Of a stretch of DNA of 64,000 nt, positions 13,441 through 23,953 are shown piece after piece. The translations under genes were made by a program, and so were the position numbers. Source of the DNA: Reclinomonas americana ATCC 50394 (taxonomy: Eukaryota; Jakobida; Jakobea; Jakobida). The notes beneath the pieces are model-generated. The model ran no database searches. It was given only the letters and a program-made list of their open reading frames with translations, and was not told where the DNA came from. Positions within the stretch are counted from its first letter, which is position 1, and each line of letters begins with the position of its first letter. The stretch covers positions 50,221-114,220 of the forward strand of contig PS015110.1 of assembly GCA_048213135.1 (NCBI GenBank), read 5' to 3'.

Positions 13441-13591
13441 CACGCACACGCACACTCTCAGTGTATGTCTTTCCCTCTTTCCTCTCCACGTCTCATTTCC
13501 TCTTCCCCTCTCTCCCACCTTCCCCTCTCTTCCTCCTTCCCTTCCCTTACCCTTCTTCTCACCCCTCCCTTCTCACCCCTTCCCATCACAG
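12054..13591. repeat. Divergent intergenic region with CA/GA microsatellites and a degenerate long tandem repeat
   Basis: Lies between the start of the LRR-IQ gene (minus) and the first recognised DENN exon (plus), so it should hold both promoters and the missing first DENN exon. A degenerate unit occurs at about 12367, 12900, 13080 and 13210; its core reads CAAGGCGCCTAAGTCATCAC in one copy. The copies are separated by (CA)n and (GA)n. A 20-N gap sits at 12598-12617. I could not identify the DENN start codon. Confidence 0.55.
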
Positions 13592-16500
13592 TTCGACCAC
13601 ACCACCGGCCACGCCATTCGCGCACACTACCCTTCCTCCTCCTCCGCTTCCTCTTCCGACTCCTCCTCCTCCACCACGCACTCATCGCCTCTGACATGGG
13701 TGCCCGACTCGTGCGTGGCGGAACTGATGCTGCCGGAGGGCGTACACCACCGTCGCCAGGACTTCACCGTCTTCACTCTCTCGCAAGCGTTCTACTCGGC
13801 GTTTTACACGAGTTCGTCGAAGGCGGAGAGTGAGAGTGGTGCCGGTGCTGGATCGGCGTCTGCTGCGGCTGCGCCGGTGGCGGTGACGGATGCGGGGGAG
13901 GTGGGCGAGGGTGAGGTGTTGGTGTCGCCGGTGGGAGAGATGACGCCGGTGAGTGGGAAGGGGAGAGGAGGGAGAGGGAGGAAGGGAAGGGAAAAGGACG
14001 AGAGAGGGAGGAGGGATGAAAAGAGAGAAAGATGAGACGAGAAGAGCGGTGTTGGGAAGGGAAGGGCTGCGACAGTGTGTATGAGAGAGAGAGCGCGCGG
14101 AAGGCGAGAGAAGTGACTTAAAGAGAAGAATAAGAGAGGAGAAGAGAAGGGAGAGGAGGGAGAAATGAAACTAAAGTGATGAAGACGAGATGTGAAGAGA
14201 TGTGTTGAGAATGGATGGGGAAGGGAAATGTGTGTGAGAGGGAGAGAGAAGAGAAACTGAATAGAAGAAGAAGACACGAAAAGAAATGGTCGGAGAAGAG
14301 AGTGAGAGAGGAGGGACAATATGAAGAGAAGGGGAAGAGACGAAAAGGGAAGTGTCGTCTTCATCTCTCCCTCCTGCACACATTCCCTTCTCTCCCCTTC
14401 CCAACCCCTCTCTCCTCCTCCTTTCTTCATTTGTTCCGTTTCTCTTCTCCCTCCACTCTCCCTCACTCCTCCTTGTCCTCTCCAAGAAGAAGACGAAGAA
14501 GAAGAGGAGGAGGAGGAGGAGGAGAACAGAGTACAGAAGGGTGAATTTGATCTCTGTCACACACACACACACACGCGCCCAGCATGTAATCAATGAGGCC
14601 AAACGCAAGGGAGAAGAGAAAGAAAAAACAAGAAGAAGAGACGAGGAGAGAAGTGTTGGAAACAGAACGGAGGAGAGAGAAAAGAAACTGAAGAGATAAT
14701 TCTCTTTTCTTTACGCAGGGCACTGGCGAGTTCATTGGTGTGGCCTCGGCCCGCGTGTGGCGTCTGGAGAACACGGCAGAGGACATGAGTTGTGCGTATC
14801 TGGCTTACCACCGCAGCTTCTCCTCTCCCTCTCATCTCCCTTCGCACAGCACTCGGCGAGTGGCGCCCCGCCTCCGAGTCCATCAAGCACATTATCGCCG
14901 TGCCGCGCCGCGCCTCCGTCTCGGACGCCCTCAACGTGGAGCCCGCAAGTTCCTTTGTCGTCCTCGATGCCACCACCATGGTTCTGGTCGACACGATTGG
15001 CATCTCCAGTGACTGCGAGGTCTATTACTTGACGGATGTCTACGTGCCTCTCGATGCTTATCTCTCGCTCCTTTTTCTGTCCGCACATCGGAAGCACATG
15101 CCGCATCCCATGTTGCCTCCTCTCGTTCTCTGTGTTCTCTCACACCATTACTGGATTTCGAGCTATCAGTTCTTTTTCAGTCTCTGTCTCCACTCTCTCT
15201 GTGCGTACTGCCCTTTTCTGGCTTTTGTTTTTCCTTCTCACCTGTTCCCTCTTTCCTCATTCCCTCTCTCGCCACTTCCTCTCCTTTGTCTCCTTCCTCT
15301 ATCGTGCGTCATTCCCTCTCACCTACTTCCTTCCCCTCTCTCGCCTCTTCCCCCTCTCCCGCCACATCTCTTTGTCGCCTCATTCCCTTTCTCGCCGCTT
15401 CCTCTCCTTTGCTCTCGCCTCCTTCCCTCTTTCGTCCCTTTCCGTAGTTCGCCCTTAACCCTCCGTTCTCTGTTTCTCTCCTCTCCTTTGCCTCTTTCCT
15501 CTATCGTACGGCATTCCCTCTCACCTACTTCCTTCCCCTCTCTCGCCTCATTCCCTTTCTCGCCGCTTCCTCTCCTTTGCTCTCGCCTCCTTCCCTCTTT
15601 CGTCCCTTTCCGTCGTTCGCCCTTTACCCTCCGTTCTCTGTTTCTCTCCCCTCCTTTGTCTCTTTCCTCTAACGTACGCCATTCCCTCTCATCTACTTCC
15701 TTCCCCTCTCTCGCCTTATTCCCTCTCTCGCCGCTTCCTCTCCTTTGCCTCTTTCCTCTGTCGCCTCTTTCCCTCTTTCGTCCCTTTCCGTAGTTCGCCC
15801 TTTACCCTCCGTTCTCTGTTTCTCTCCCCTCCTTGTCTCTTTCCCCTCTCGCACGTCATTCCCTCCCGCCACATCTCTTTGTCGCCGCTTCCACTCCTTT
15901 GCTTCTTCCCTCTCTCGCCTCTTTCCCTCTCGTGCCTCTCTCGCCTCTTCCTCTCTCACTTCCCTCTTGTCTCTCGCAGCTCATTCTGGAGGAGAAATCA
16001 TCGGAGCGCACCTTCATGTCGCTCATGGCCGACGACGAGCGAACATTTGGTTTCGTCCACCCCCTCTCCTCGCCTTCCCTCTTTCCACTTCCTCACTCAC
16101 TCCACCACAGGCTTTGAGTTCTTTGACGCCGCCGAGCGCGTCAAGTTTGAGAATGCACTGCACAAGCTGGCCAAGAAGATGCCCATTGGTGTGCCTTTCC
16201 CCCCCTCACGCGCGGTTATAGAAAGACAAGGCGGCTCACTTTTTCGTATACAGCCGGGACACCCGGACAGCCGGATGGCGAGTTCTACTTTTGCCTGTCG
16301 TACGTGCAGTGCAAGAAGGACGACTCGACGAAGCGAGGGGCGACGTTCAAGGCACTGGCCATTTGCTGCACGCATGCGCAGTATTACATTTACAAGGTGG
16401 GGGTGGGGAGGGAAAGGGAAGGGGAAGACGGGAGAGAGATGAGAAGAAAGAGTAGCGCAGTACATTTACAATGTTGGGGGAAGGGGAAGGGAAGGGGAAG

Positions 16501-19500
16501 ACGGGAGGGAGATGAGAAGAAAGAGTGGCGCAGTATTGCATTTACAAGGTGGAGGTGGGGAGGGGAAGGAGAAGGGGACAGGGAGATGAGAAGAAAGAGT
16601 GGCGCAGTATTACATTCACAAGGTGGGGAGAGAAGGGGAAGAGACAGGGAGATGAAAAGAAAGNNNNNNNNNNNNNNNNNNNNAGTGGCGCAGTATTACG
16701 TGTGCAAGGTGGGGATGGATAGAAGGGGGAGGAGAAGGGGACAGGGAGATGAGAAGAAAGAGTGGCGCAGTATTGCATGTACAAGGTGGGGATGGAGAAG
16801 GGGAAGGAGACAGGGAGATGAAAAGAAAGAGTGGCGCAGTATTACNNNNNNNNNNNNNNNNNNNNNNNNNNNNNNNNNNNNNNNNNNNNNNNNNNNNNNN
16901 NNNNNNNNNNNNNNNNNNNNNNNNNNNNNNNNNNNNNNNNNNNNNNNNNNNNNNNNNNNNNNNNNNNNNNNNNNNNNNNNNNNNNNNNNNNNNNNNNNNN
17001 NNNNNNNNNNNNNNNNNNNNNNNNNNNNNNNNNNNNNNNNNNNNNNNNNNNNNNNNNNNNNNNNNNNNNNNNNNNNNNNNNNNNNNNNNNNNNNNNNNNN
17101 NNNNNNNNNNNNNNNNNNNNNNNNNNNNNNNNNNNNNNNNNNNNNNNNNNNNNNNNNNNNNNNNNNNNNNNNNNNNNNNNNNNNNNNNNNNNNNNNNNNN
17201 NNNNNNNNNNNNNNNNNNNNNNNNNNNNNNNNNNNNNNNNNNNNNNNNNNNNNNNNNNNNNNNNNNNNNNNNNNNNNNNNNNNNNNNNNNNNNNNNNNNN
17301 NNNNNNNNNNNNNNNNNNNNNNNNNNNNNNNNNNNNNNNNNNNNNNNNNNNNNNNNNNNNNNNNNNNNNNNNNNNNNNNNNNNNNNNNNNNNNNNNNNNN
17401 NNNNNNNNNNNNNNNNNNNNNNNNNNNNNNNNNNNNNNNNNNNNNNNNNNNNNNNNNNNNNNNNNNNNNNNNNNNNNNNNNNNNNNNNNNNATTTACAAG
17501 GTGGGGATGTAGAATAAAGGGGAAGGGGACAGGGAAATGAGAAGAAAGAGTGGCACAGTGAAGGAGAAGTATGCATTTCCTTCCTCAGTGCGTCATTCAT
17601 CCCTGCAAGTCTCTCTCTTTCCCTTTTTGTCATTTCTTTCTCCTCTTCAACACCCTACATTTGCATGCGCTTCTCGCTCACCCTCTGTTTGTGGTGCAGA
17701 ACCTCTTGCGACACATTATGGACTCGGAGAGTTCCACCCACTCGCCACTCGACATTTGCCAGCACGTGTACGACACCATCAACGGGGCGCTGCAGAATGT
17801 TGACATTCCGCGTCACACGCCGTTGGAGGTATGCGCTGGTTTCTCTCCGGGACCGTACGCTCATAGTGCCTTGCCATCTTCACCTGATGTTTGCTCTTGC
17901 TTTGCTCTTCTTCGTCCATCCTTCTGCTCGAATCACTCTCTCGCTCTAGTTTGCTCTCCCACGCTGTGCTTGTTGTCTCTCCCCACACTTCCCCCCACGC
18001 TTCCTCCCACACTTCCTCCCACACTTCCCCACACACTTCACCCCACTCTTCCCCCTCTATTCCCCCTACTCTTTCTCCTCTCTTCCCCCACTTTTCCCCA
18101 CCCTTCCCTTCTCTTCCCCCACTCATCCCCCTCTCTTCCCCTTCTCTTCCCTCTCTTCCCTCTCTTCCCACCCTTCCCTTCTCTTCCCCCACCCTTCCCT
18201 TCTCTTCCCCGTTCCTCTTCCCCCTCTCTTCCCCCACTCTTCCCCCTTCCCTTCTTCCCCTCCTTCCCCCTCTCTTTCCCCTCATACCCTCTTTCCCTTT
18301 TTCGCAGAAACGCGTCATGCGCCTGTGCGTCGGCGACTCTCCGGACCACATTGTGCACCACCAGGTCGCCTACAACCAGCACACCCTCGACTTCCGCTTC
18401 CCGCTCACCCTCAACGACGACGAGATTGGCGACAACCGCGTCTCCATTGTGCGCCTCATGCAGCGTTTCGGCGAGCAAATCATGACCATCTACAACGCCG
18501 TGCTGTCGGAGAAGCGAGTGCTCTTCACGTGCGATCCGTCGACCACCGCCACGGAGGAGCTGTGTAGCTTTGTGCTGGCGGCGGTGCTGCTGGTGTCGCC
18601 GCCGTTGCCGGTGTTGAAGCGGCGCGTGTTTCCGTATTTTCCGCTGGCGTATCATCAGCCGGTGCAAGTGCCGGGGTATATTGCAGGTGGGTGAAGGGGG
18701 AAGGGAGGTGGGAGGGGGAGAGGATGGAGAGGGAGAGGGAGGGAGAGGGAGGGGGAGAGGGAGAGAGAGAGGAGGGAGAGGTAGTGGGAGAGAAAACGAC
18801 TGTGAGTGAGGGAAGATGAGTGAGTCACGGAGAGCAAGTAAGCAGCTGGTGCTTGTTATTCTTGTCGAGCAGAGAGAATGACAGTTTCTCTCATTATTCT
18901 CGCTCACTTCCTCCACATTAGCGAATTCTCTCATACTCTCTATGTCTTTCTGCCTCTGTCTCTTCTCACTGTCTGACTGGTGCAGTAGCTTTCTTGTCTT
19001 TTTCGTCGGGTTTTTGGTGTCACTTCACTCCTTTCTCGATTATCTGTCCCCGCATAGTGCCTATGAATAATTGGCTGCTTTCGTGTTCACGGATTCAAAT
19101 TCTCTCATCATGCTTCGATCTTTGGTGTCACTTCACTCCTTCTTGATTATTGTCCCCGCATAGTGCCTGTGAATAATTGGCTGCTTTCGTGTTCACGGAT
19201 TCAAATTCTCTCATCATACTTCGATCTTTGACGTCACTTCACTGCCTTTGTGAGCATCTGTCTCCGCATTTCGCCTCTGAATGCTTGGCTGCTTCGTGTT
19301 CACATATTCCCATTTCTCTCAGCTCCTTGTTTTATCTTCCTCTGCTAATCGCCCTTTGATCCTTCCCTTCCACCTCCCGTCCCCCATCCACACCGCAGGC
19401 GTCACCAATCCCATGTTCGCGCAAAAAGAACAATGGTGGGACCTCCTCTGTGACATCACCACGGGCGTGGTGCGCAAGAACTCGCGCGTCTCCTTTGAGG

Positions 19501-19799
19501 ACGAGGTCGACAGCCGCGAGTACGATCTCGAGTTCTATCAGCTGGCCATGGCCGGTGTGCACTCGCACGTGGTGCGCGCGTCGGGCGAACATGTGTGTGA
19601 GGAGTGGATGCGGAGTCATTTCTGCGTTGCGTGGGGGAAGGGGAAAAGGGAGAAGCGGGGAAAAGGGAGGGGAGAGATCACCAGCAGGTTTATTTGAGCT
19701 AGGCGTCGCACGCTCTCCCGTTATCTTGACACTTTCTTTGTGTTTGACGGCTTTCCGCTTCCGGACGTTGTATGGGTAGTGATCGTGATCGTGCTCTAG

Positions 19800-19852
<53 letters not shown>

Positions 19853-21595
19853 AGGAAATACCTTCACCGACATCACGATTTGCGGCGTGTAAGTGACTGC
19901 ATTCGTCAGAATCACTGCGATTCGCTTGTCAGTCGCTTGCTGTGTCATCACTCTTCTGCGTTCCTTTTTTCTCTCTCAGTGGTCGTTCGTAATGGCGGTG
20001 ATGTTGATAGTGCGGGAGAGAGAGAGAGACTGGGGGAGAGACTGAGAGAGAGAGAGAGAGATAGAGAGAGAGAGAAAGTAAGAAAGAGGGAGGGCAGGGA
20101 ATACCTTCACCGGCACCACATTTGCGGCGTGTAAGGGGCAGTTGATAACGCCTGTGATCGCATTCTTCAGAATTACTGCGCTTTGTTTGTCAGTCGCCTG
20201 CTTCTTCATCTCCGTTCTGCGTGCCTTCGACTCTCTCAGTGGTCGTTCATTTTTCCAAGATGTTGTCGCGAAATGGCAGTGATGTTGATAGTGCGAGAGA
20301 GAGAGAGAGAGTAAAAGAGAAGAGTGATGTGTGTGCGACAAATGTCGTCGACATGGATGAACCTTGCCTCTCTATCCCTTGCTGTGTCATCTCTATTCTT
20401 CGTTCCCTGTCCGCTCTAGTTGTTGTTTCTGCTTGTATTGGCATGGAGATTGATCTGGAGGTGTTTGTGTGTGTAGGCATTTCCCTTTTCTTCTCCTTTC
20501 ATCTCGCCTCACACTTCCCTTCCTACCCCACACAGGAACTCACCCACGAGCTCCTCGACATGGTCACCGGCGACGCCGAATTCCCCTCGGCCAACGCCCG
20601 TGCTCGTGTCTACGACATGAATCAGCGCCGGCTGCACTCGCTGCGCAGCACCGCCACGTTCAAGCTGTATATGAAGGCATGTCTCGTAAGCTGTCGCTTG
20701 CTGTAGTCGTCACATGGCAGCTCACTGTGCGTTTCGTGACAGGAGCGCGAGGATCGCATCCTTCGCTGCACCGTGTCGGACACAAAAGTGTTCCGTCACT
20801 TGAAACGGCTGCGAGTGCGTGCGGATATTGATGAGCCGGAGTTGCTGAGTATGTTTCAGGATCTCGTGCGTCACATTCGGACGGAGGAGCAGGTGTTGGA
20901 GGTGGGTGGTGGGGAGAAAGGAGAGGGGGAGATGAAGGAAAGGGACTTGCACAGGAGAGTGAGGGAAGGGAGCTGAGCACTTCAGTCGAGCAGAGTGCGT
21001 CGAGGTGCGGAGATGATCGATATAGTTGCAACCTGCGGGAGAGGGTAAGGAGCTGGACATGATAAAAAGGGATATGAAGAGAGAGCGCAGAAAGGGATGC
21101 TGGAGAGAGAGAGGAGAATGGAGAGGGAGGAGAAGGAGAAGCACGTATACGAGTTCAGGCAATATCATAAGTGAGGCGAAAAGAGATGGAGAGCAGGGTG
21201 AGAGAGGGTAACCCTACAAGAACAAGCTTGACAGAGAGCTGCTCAGCGGGACAAGCATGTGTGGCAAGGGTGATCAGAGACGGAGGTTCAAGGCAAAAAG
21301 GGAGGGAGGGGCGACTACGCAGAAAGGGATGCAAATGGATGGAGGGTGAAAGTGGAGAGGGAGGAGAGAGGAGAGGGTGGAGAAGGAGAAGCACGTGTGC
21401 GTGTTCAGGCAGTATCACAAANNNNNNNNNNNNNNNNNNNNNNNNNNNNNNNNNNNNNNNNNNNNNNNNNNNNNNNNNNNNNNNNNNTGAGGTGAGAAGA
21501 AAAGAGACGGAGAGCGGAGTGAGAGACGGGGAAACCCTACAAGAACAAGCCTGACAGAGAGCTGCTCAGCGCGGCAAGAATGTGTGGCAATGGAA

Positions 21596-21626
<31 letters not shown>

Positions 21627-21955
21627 AGCTGACACTCACCGCTTGTCTCGCTTGTGTGCATCAATCCTCGAGGAGAAGAATAAGAAGAGAATCGTAGCAG
21701 TGGACGCGCTTCGTGAGAGTGGAGAAGATACCAAGCCACACATCGTCTGCTCACTGTACCTGTGCCTCAATGCAGCTCCTGTCCAGACTGCCCGAGTCAC
21801 AAGGTGGATTGTATCGGCTGGCGATTGGGTTGTTCCACTCGTCGCAGGCAGTGCAGCTGGCGACGGTGGCGTTGTTTCATCATATTGGGCAGTGGCCGGT
21901 TGCGTGGATGAGAGAGGAGGGGAGGGGAGGGGAGGGGGAGGGGAGGGGAGGGGAG

Positions 21956-21994
<39 letters not shown>

Positions 21995-22079
21995 TCGAGG
22001 GAGTGACGGAAGTAGGAGACGAGAGAGAGAGAGAGTAGAGAAAGAAGTAGAGAGAGTAGAGAAGAGTGAGTAGTAGAAG

Positions 22080-22121
<42 letters not shown>

Positions 22122-22486
22122 ATCTTGCGCGGAACTTCTTGCACGGTCCTTGTTTGGACTCCCCAGCTCGTGAAAAGTCATTGATGCATTCCCTGTGTCC
22201 GTGTGTGTGCTCTTGTGCGCGCTTCGCTGCATCGCTGCCTCTCTGTTCTTGCTGTGGTTATCAGTGGTTCCATCCACTCGACGACTCTCCCTTCCCCCCA
22301 CCTCTCGCTGCATTCTGACTCCGTTATTGCCTTCCTCGTGTGTGCTTGGTCGCACAATCCGCTCGTTGTGCTCACTCTGTTCCCCTCCCGCAGCTCGGCA
22401 ACTTGTACATTGCCAAGATGAATCCGTTCTTGAAGATTGCCTTGCAGCGCACGGCGCACACGCTGCCGAGTCCAGTGGATCCTTGA
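13592..22486 (+). CDS. DENN-family protein of the Afi1/MesA type (5' exon not found)
   Basis: Exons, all phase-consistent: 13592-13948, 14719-14788, 14850-15019, 15980-16049, 16111-16188, 16254-16396, 17700-17828, 18308-18686, 19399-19625, 20536-20685, 20743-20901, 21776-21898, 22394-22486 (TGA). About 715 codons. The N-terminal part has the Afi1-type signature FDHTTGHAIRAHYP and, after a Ser-rich insert, ELMLPEGVHHRRQDFTVF. It is followed by the DENN core FYFCLSYVQCKKDD, the segment LMQRFGEQIMTIYNAVLSEK and GVTNPMF...WWDLLCDI. DENN proteins are mostly Rab exchange factors; yeast Afi1 binds Arf3 in polarised growth. The match to Afi1/MesA is from remembered motifs, so the subfamily is less certain than DENN itself. 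An upstream exon ending in phase 0 and carrying the start is missing. The gap at 16846-17491 lies in an intron. Confidence 0.8.
15020..15979. repeat. Intron built of about 180-bp CT-rich tandem repeats
   Basis: Three to four diverged copies of a unit containing CCCTTTCCGTAGTTCGCCC, each followed by TCTCTTTCCTCT-type sequence. It is an intron of the DENN gene and contains no exon. Confidence 0.65.
16376..17565 (+). repeat. Minisatellite of 70-80 bp that copies an exon end and its splice donor
   Basis: The last bases of the exon ending at 16396 (GCGCAGTATTACATTTACAA plus G, then gtgggg) recur at about 16456, 16528, 16603, 16686, 16764, 16834 and 17492, each followed by a purine-rich spacer ending GATGAGAAGAAAGAGTG. 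Gaps at 16664-16683 and 16846-17491 fall within the array, so the true copy number is unknown. Confidence 0.88.
19008..19325 (+). repeat. Three tandem copies of a ~105-bp unit in a DENN intron
   Basis: Copies begin near 19010, 19120 and 19225. They share CCCCGCATAGTGCCT, AATAATTGGCTGCTTTCGTG and CACGGATTCAAATTCTCTC; the third is the most diverged. The repeat lies in the intron between exons 18308-18686 and 19399-19625. Confidence 0.8.
19855..20310 (+). repeat. Two tandem copies of a ~200-240-bp unit in a DENN intron
   Basis: Copies start near 19856 and 20098 with ATACCTTCACCG and share TTTGCGGCGTGTAAG, CTCTCAGTGGTCGTTC and GTGATGTTGATAGTGCG, each ending in a (GA)n tract. Confidence 0.8.
21040..21600 (+). 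repeat. Two tandem copies of a ~270-bp unit in a DENN intron, with a gap
   Basis: Copies share GGAGAAGGAGAAGCACG, CCCTACAAGAACAAGC and TGACAGAGAGCTGCTCAGCG. The second copy is interrupted by N at 21422-21487. It lies in the intron between exons 20743-20901 and 21776-21898. Confidence 0.8.
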
Positions 22487-22663
22487 TCTGTCTCTTACGT
22501 TTGAGAGAATAACATGCCGTTGAAGATGAATATGTGCCGTGTATGTGGCGTTGTCTGTGACTTGTCGAGGGTGTCCAACTCCTTCGTTGTATACGGGCAC
22601 TTCACGTGGCTCAGTATGCAGATTAATTCCTCGGTGCAGCACCCACAGCCTTTCCCACCGGCC

Positions 22664-23953
22664 TCAAAGCTCCAAGGTAAACTGCCCACATGCCTCACGC
22701 AGTGCACGCATCACGTCGAGGACCTCCTGCGCGGTCGGTCGATCACGCCTCATACTCATGCACCGCATGCCGAGTTCGAGCATGGGTTCGGCGATGCGTG
22801 CAGTCCATTCCACGCCAGCGTCCACCAGCTCCATGGGGCGCAACGAGGCAGCCGATCGATCCCATCTGACGGACCACTCCACCACTGTAACCACGGGTTT
22901 GCCGGTGACCAGCTGCACCAGCACCACACCCATGCTGTACACATCGTGCTCTGGATCTGGAATCCTCACCCGCATTGCCAGTGGGTCCATGTAGTCCAGA
23001 GTGCCGGCGGCAGTGGTCGTCTGCGAGATCAGAGTGAGATGGAGTGGAAATAAATCGGACTGAGAGCGAACCAACCTTGCCATCAGCAATCGAGCGCGCA
23101 ATACCGAAATCACCGAGACATGGCTCGAAACGATTATCGAGAAGCACATTCGTGGGCTTGATGTCGCGATGCACCACATTGTTCTGCGAGGGAGGCGAGT
23201 GAGGCGAGGCACAGAGTCTGGAACACAGCAAAAAAAAATGGAAATAGTGGGGAAAATGCGAAGCAGGAGAGAATAAGATCTAAAGACAGTCAATAAAACA
23301 GCACGCGCATGGCAGAGGGAAGTGAGAATGAAAGCAAGCACATAAAGGCCTAAAGGTGACTCAAACGAAGAATGACAGACGAATAACAGCATCCACACAG
23401 TGCATACCTTGTGCAACAGCACCACAGCCTCCGCCAACCCGAAACCAATCTGCACACGCTGCACGACAGAGAGCGGTGGACGACCGGCGCGTGGAATAAG
23501 CAATAGATCCTCAAGGTTGGGAACTCTGCGTGCCTTCACAGTGAGATGATGATGGATGAGAAGGAGAAGGAAAGAGAGAGATGAACACGCACTGCAAGGC
23601 CTTGTACACGAGACAGCGTGCCTTGTCATCGCCCACCGAGTAGCCGACAAGAGGCACAATGCGACGATGACGAAGTCGTCCGAGGGTGGCCACCTGGAGG
23701 ATGAGAAGAATGGATGAGAAGGAAGAGAGATAAGGCGTAGAAAAAGGAGAAGGGACGAGACAGACCTCACTCTCAAACGACTCCATCGTCCACGGTGCGT
23801 CGGGGTCGAGCACCTTGACAGCCACGTGCATCTCACGAAGATAGCAGATGTAAACGGCACCCTGACCACCCTCGCCGACTTTGAGGCGTGGTGAGAATGA
23901 ATCGGTGGCGTGCACGATCTCGGGCCACTCAAAGCGCTGCACGGCGGTGTCGA
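22664..23953 (-). other. Protein kinase domain of the fusion
   Basis: Five exons encode a Ser/Thr kinase of the RLK/Pelle group. They carry FEWPEI..AT..FS before the glycine loop, Lys in VAVKVL, Glu in FESEV, HRDIKPTN with the catalytic Asp, and DFGIARS. The activation segment is AGTLDYMDPLAM, in which Leu replaces the usual Glu of the APE/DPE position. It ends C-terminally at QFTLEL then TGA. Confidence 0.85.

Noticed and set aside
22495-22707. Minus-strand Cys-rich frame after the kinase stop
   Set aside because: Lies in the narrow convergent 3' region between the DENN and kinase stops and overlaps both; likely untranslated sequence.
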